This document shows positions 61,852 through 64,000 of a stretch of 64,000 nt of DNA, piece after piece (the stretch's first letter is position 1; each line of letters starts with the position of its first letter). The notes beneath the pieces are model-generated. The model was not told the DNA's origin and did not search any database. It saw only the letters and a list, made by a program, of their open reading frames with translations. The position numbers and the translations under genes were made by a program. Origin of the DNA: Alistipes excrementigallinarum (GTDB lineage Bacteria > Bacteroidota > Bacteroidia > Bacteroidales > Rikenellaceae); the NCBI GenBank assembly GCA_019112825.1, contig DXIP01000004.1, positions 1 to 64,000 of the forward strand, written 5' to 3'.

Positions 61852-62031
61852 CGAACCGAAACGACCCGGAGCCGCCCCGAGGGGAGCCCGAGCGATATCC
61901 GGAGGGGGCCTGAGAAGGAGCCAAGGGGGCTGAGAAAGTCCCGGAGGTGCTGGAGAAGGTGCCTGGGGGCTTGAGAGGGTCCTGGAGGTGCTGGAGGGAA
62001 AAGCTGAAGGGGGCGTTTCGAGAAAGAAATG

Positions 62032-62102
62032 GTCTGATGGCCGAGTGGCTAGGCAAAGGTCTGCAAAACCTTGTACAGCGGTTCGAATCCGCTTCAGACC
62101 TC
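62032..62102 (+). tRNA. tRNA-Cys (anticodon GCA)
   Basis: A full cloverleaf can be drawn. The acceptor stem is GGTCTGA (62032-62038) with TCAGACC (62095-62101). The anticodon arm is AAGGT-CTGCAAA-ACCTT with anticodon GCA. The T arm is AGCGG-TTCGAAT-CCGCT. The discriminator base is T. The CCA end is not encoded. A strong terminator follows directly. Confidence 0.95.
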
Positions 62103-62107
62103 ACAGA

Positions 62108-62139
62108 AACCGCGTTGTAGATATATACAACGCGGTTTT
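62108..62139 (+). terminator. Terminator after tRNA-Cys
   Basis: A perfect 13-bp stem (AAACCGCGTTGTA at 62108-62120 with its complement at 62127-62139), loop GATATA, followed by TCGTTTTGTTTT. Confidence 0.85.
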
Positions 62140-62204
62140 CGTTTTGTTTTGTCATACATTTGTCATACGGGGAGGGCGGATGATGCTTTTGAAGCAGTTT
62201 GCAC

Positions 62205-62900
62205 CTACATCATGAATCGCTCCAACTTGTCTTTCCAACGCCGCCAGTCGGGCATTTCGGTTTCGAGCAGAGTAAAGAAGGCTGCTGTATGGTCGGGATG
62301 CAGCAGATGACACATCTCATGCGTAATAACATACTCAATGCAGGGGCGCGGCGCCTTGATGAGTTCCGTATTCAGAATGATTTTCCCCTTGGGGGTGCAG
62401 CTGCCCCAACGGTTTTCCATCTCCTGAACATAGAGTGAGGTCGGAGCAACTCCGTACCGTGCAAATCGGGAAATGATGGGCTCCGCATACTCGGCAAACT
62501 TGAGTTTTGCGTGTTCGCGGTACCAGGTTCTCATCAACTCCCGGGCCTTGTCCGGAGAGGTGCATACCACTTCAAAGCAGCGGCCCTTGTAGCGGACGCT
62601 GTTGGTTTTGCCTTCCGAGACCCGGAGCAGGAACTGCTTTCCCAGATAGTAGTGCGACTCTCCGCTGACATACCGTTTTTCCGGACTCCGAATCCCGAAA
62701 TCCTTGAAATAGGCCTGCTGCCGAAGAATCCACGGCGCCCGTTTGTGGAGTTTCTGCTCGATAACCTCTTCCGACGTCCCTTCCGGAGCCAGCAGAACGA
62801 CCTCGCCGGATGGATATACTTTGATTCCGAGTGTCCGGCGGGCGGAAAAGAGCACGCTGTAGGGAATCGTCTCTTTCCCGTAGACGAATATCTGCTGCAT
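62205..62900 (-). CDS. YgjP/DUF45-type zinc metallohydrolase
   Basis: A 231-residue protein of the YgjP-like metallopeptidase fold. The zinc motif is YVITHEMCHLLHPDH (HExxH plus a third His), preceded by the family block ENRWGSCTPKGKIILNTELI. The start at 62900 is preferred over 62912 because it shares one base with the hsdR stop (TGATG), a coupling signal, and begins MQQIFVYGKE. Genes of this family are often found next to type I restriction genes, where their role is unclear. It probably belongs to the same operon as hsdR. Confidence 0.87.
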   Translation of the reverse strand: MQQIFVYGKETIPYSVLFSARRTLGIKVYPSGEVVLLAPEGTSEEVIEQKLHKRAPWILRQQAYFKDFGIRSPEKRYVSGESHYYLGKQFLLRVSEGKTNSVRYKGRCFEVVCTSPDKARELMRTWYREHAKLKFAEYAEPIISRFARYGVAPTSLYVQEMENRWGSCTPKGKIILNTELIKAPRPCIEYVITHEMCHLLHPDHTAAFFTLLETEMPDWRRWKDKLERFMM

Positions 62901-64000
62901 CACCGGAACCATTTTTGAGCCACGTCGACCGCCCGGTCGATGATGGCATCCATGTCGTCGAAGGTCATTGACAGATCATACTTGCGTTTGACCTCGTCAA
63001 TCAGATAGTCCTCGATGTCGAGCTTCATCATGCCGACCAACCTGTCCTTGAGCGGCCAGTCGACAATGAGCGTCCCCTTCTCGAAGATGTGCTGACGAAT
63101 GATGGCGTCGATTCGGTTGGCCGTGTCGAGTGCGATTTGCGTCAGGTCGAGCCCCTGTTCGGGCTTTATGACCGACTTGTAGACCTCCAGGCTCAATCCG
63201 AAGTAGGCCCGCGCGGCATTGTTGTCCTTCAGCACGTCGGGAATCTCGCTGTCGGTATGATTCAGCACCTTGTTCATCAGGTCCGTCGCCTGGGTCAGAT
63301 ACTCCGCCTCGTCGATTCGCCCCTGTTCGTACTGCGAGATGGTCTCCTTGAGCATCTGCGAAAACTTCTTGTAGAAGGCCGGGTCGGTATCCATGTTCTC
63401 GGTGATGTACTTGGCCGTTCGCGAGGCAATCGTGTCGGCCTTGGCCGCTTTCCCGGAGATCTTCTCCACCTCTTCGGCGAACCGCTCCTTGTCGAAGATG
63501 TTCACCAGGTCGGTGATGACCTGCACCTCGCCGCTCTCGATGTGCGTGTCAATCAACTTCTGAATCTGCCCTTCGTATTGCTTGTAGTCCACCGTGTCGG
63601 AGTAACGCTCCTGCACGGCATTACGAAGCTTCATGAAGAAGGCCAGATCGTGCTTGTACCGTTCGACCTCTTCTTGAGGCGTGTTTTGGTGGAATGCAAT
63701 CGACGAAAGCGCCACCTTCAGCGTCCGGGCAAAGGCCTGCAGCTTTTCGTAGAAGAGCGTGCGCCGGTCCTCCTCGCGCAGGACATTGCCGAAGGCCTCG
63801 AAGTCGGTCGTGTTGCGCATCTCCTTGAAGAGGTCCCACAACTCGGCATGCTTCTGGGGCAGCTTGGCCACCTCCTCCGAAATGTCCGTATAGGTTCCCT
63901 CCAAATCCTCCTTGTCGAAATCGGTGTAGAGCTCCAGCGCCGAATTGAGCGACCCCAATACGCCGTAATAGTCGATGATATACCCGAACTCCTTGTCTTC
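62900..64000 (-). CDS. hsdR: Type I restriction enzyme R subunit (partial, C-terminal part)
   Basis: The frame is open from the window edge (residues reading EDKEFGYIIDYYGVLGSL) to the stop at 62900, giving about 366 C-terminal residues of HsdR, the motor/endonuclease subunit of a type I restriction-modification system. The visible part is the helical C-terminal domain that docks on the methyltransferase core (KEDLEGTYTDISEEVAKLPQKH, MTFDDMDAIIDRAVDVAQKW). The helicase and nuclease domains lie outside the window. It is less GC-rich than the housekeeping genes and is coupled to the metallohydrolase gene. Confidence 0.88.
   Translation of the reverse strand, partial: EDKEFGYIIDYYGVLGSLNSALELYTDFDKEDLEGTYTDISEEVAKLPQKHAELWDLFKEMRNTTDFEAFGNVLREEDRRTLFYEKLQAFARTLKVALSSIAFHQNTPQEEVERYKHDLAFFMKLRNAVQERYSDTVDYKQYEGQIQKLIDTHIESGEVQVITDLVNIFDKERFAEEVEKISGKAAKADTIASRTAKYITENMDTDPAFYKKFSQMLKETISQYEQGRIDEAEYLTQATDLMNKVLNHTDSEIPDVLKDNNAARAYFGLSLEVYKSVIKPEQGLDLTQIALDTANRIDAIIRQHIFEKGTLIVDWPLKDRLVGMMKLDIEDYLIDEVKRKYDLSMTFDDMDAIIDRAVDVAQKWFR

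Overview
This 64 kb window looks like chromosomal DNA from a GC-rich member of the Bacteroidales, most likely Alistipes-like (Rikenellaceae). The reasons are many copies of the Bacteroidota -7 promoter box TAnnTTTG (often with TTTG 19-21 bp upstream), no obvious Shine-Dalgarno sequences, an S46 dipeptidyl-peptidase, Bacteroidota-style ExbB/ExbD and outer-membrane genes, and high GC content. The placement is inference; no rRNA is present to confirm it. Most of the window is conserved housekeeping DNA separated by unusually long, GC-rich, repeat-laden spacers.

Layout. 0-10 kb: a secreted S1/P1 nuclease, recO, prmA, xerD, and a large hybrid histidine kinase translationally coupled to a sigma-54-type response regulator. 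10-18 kb: a patatin/beta-barrel protein, pheS, a TPR protein, an EnvC-like murein hydrolase activator and ybeY. 18-25 kb: mnmG, a cluster of three perfect parS sites, ilvE and metG, then a promoter-driven, highly structured RNA-like element and a small AT-rich secreted protein. 25-31 kb: S46 peptidase, Nim-like flavoprotein, nadA, an AT-rich island with DnaA boxes (candidate oriC), and mrp. 31-48 kb: sppA, queD, polA, two envelope proteins, folE, rdgB, an ABC pair, a HAD hydrolase, a nitroreductase, recJ and lipB-lipA. 48-62 kb: long gene-poor spacers with a probable small RNA, an AraC regulator, a membrane protein, rnhB, an exbB-x-exbD-exbD operon, asparaginase, a TIGR04076 protein, tatD and dprA. 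62-64 kb: tRNA-Cys, then the start of an accessory block (YgjP-type metallohydrolase and a type I restriction HsdR running off the edge).

The most interesting result is a probable replication/segregation centre. Four exact TTTTCCACA DnaA boxes and an A+T-rich stretch lie between nadA and mrp (about 29.56-29.98 kb). Three parS sites lie about 9 kb away beside mnmG (gidA), a gene often found near origins. Intergenic strand composition also changes across this point, from A>T on the left to T>A and G>C on the right. One parS site is nested inside a perfect 28-bp palindrome followed by a T-run, so the same DNA may act as the mnmG terminator.

A second theme is low-complexity growth. Several conserved enzymes (MnmG, DNA polymerase I, LipB) carry Ala/Gly/Pro/Thr-rich insertions not normal for their families, and others carry such tails (TatD, TIGR04076 protein, ABC-linked membrane protein, AraC regulator). 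They resemble the tandem repeats of the spacers. Two unassigned RNA candidates (24.97-25.22 kb, + strand; 49.65-49.74 kb, - strand) have good promoters and T-run ends and deserve experimental attention.
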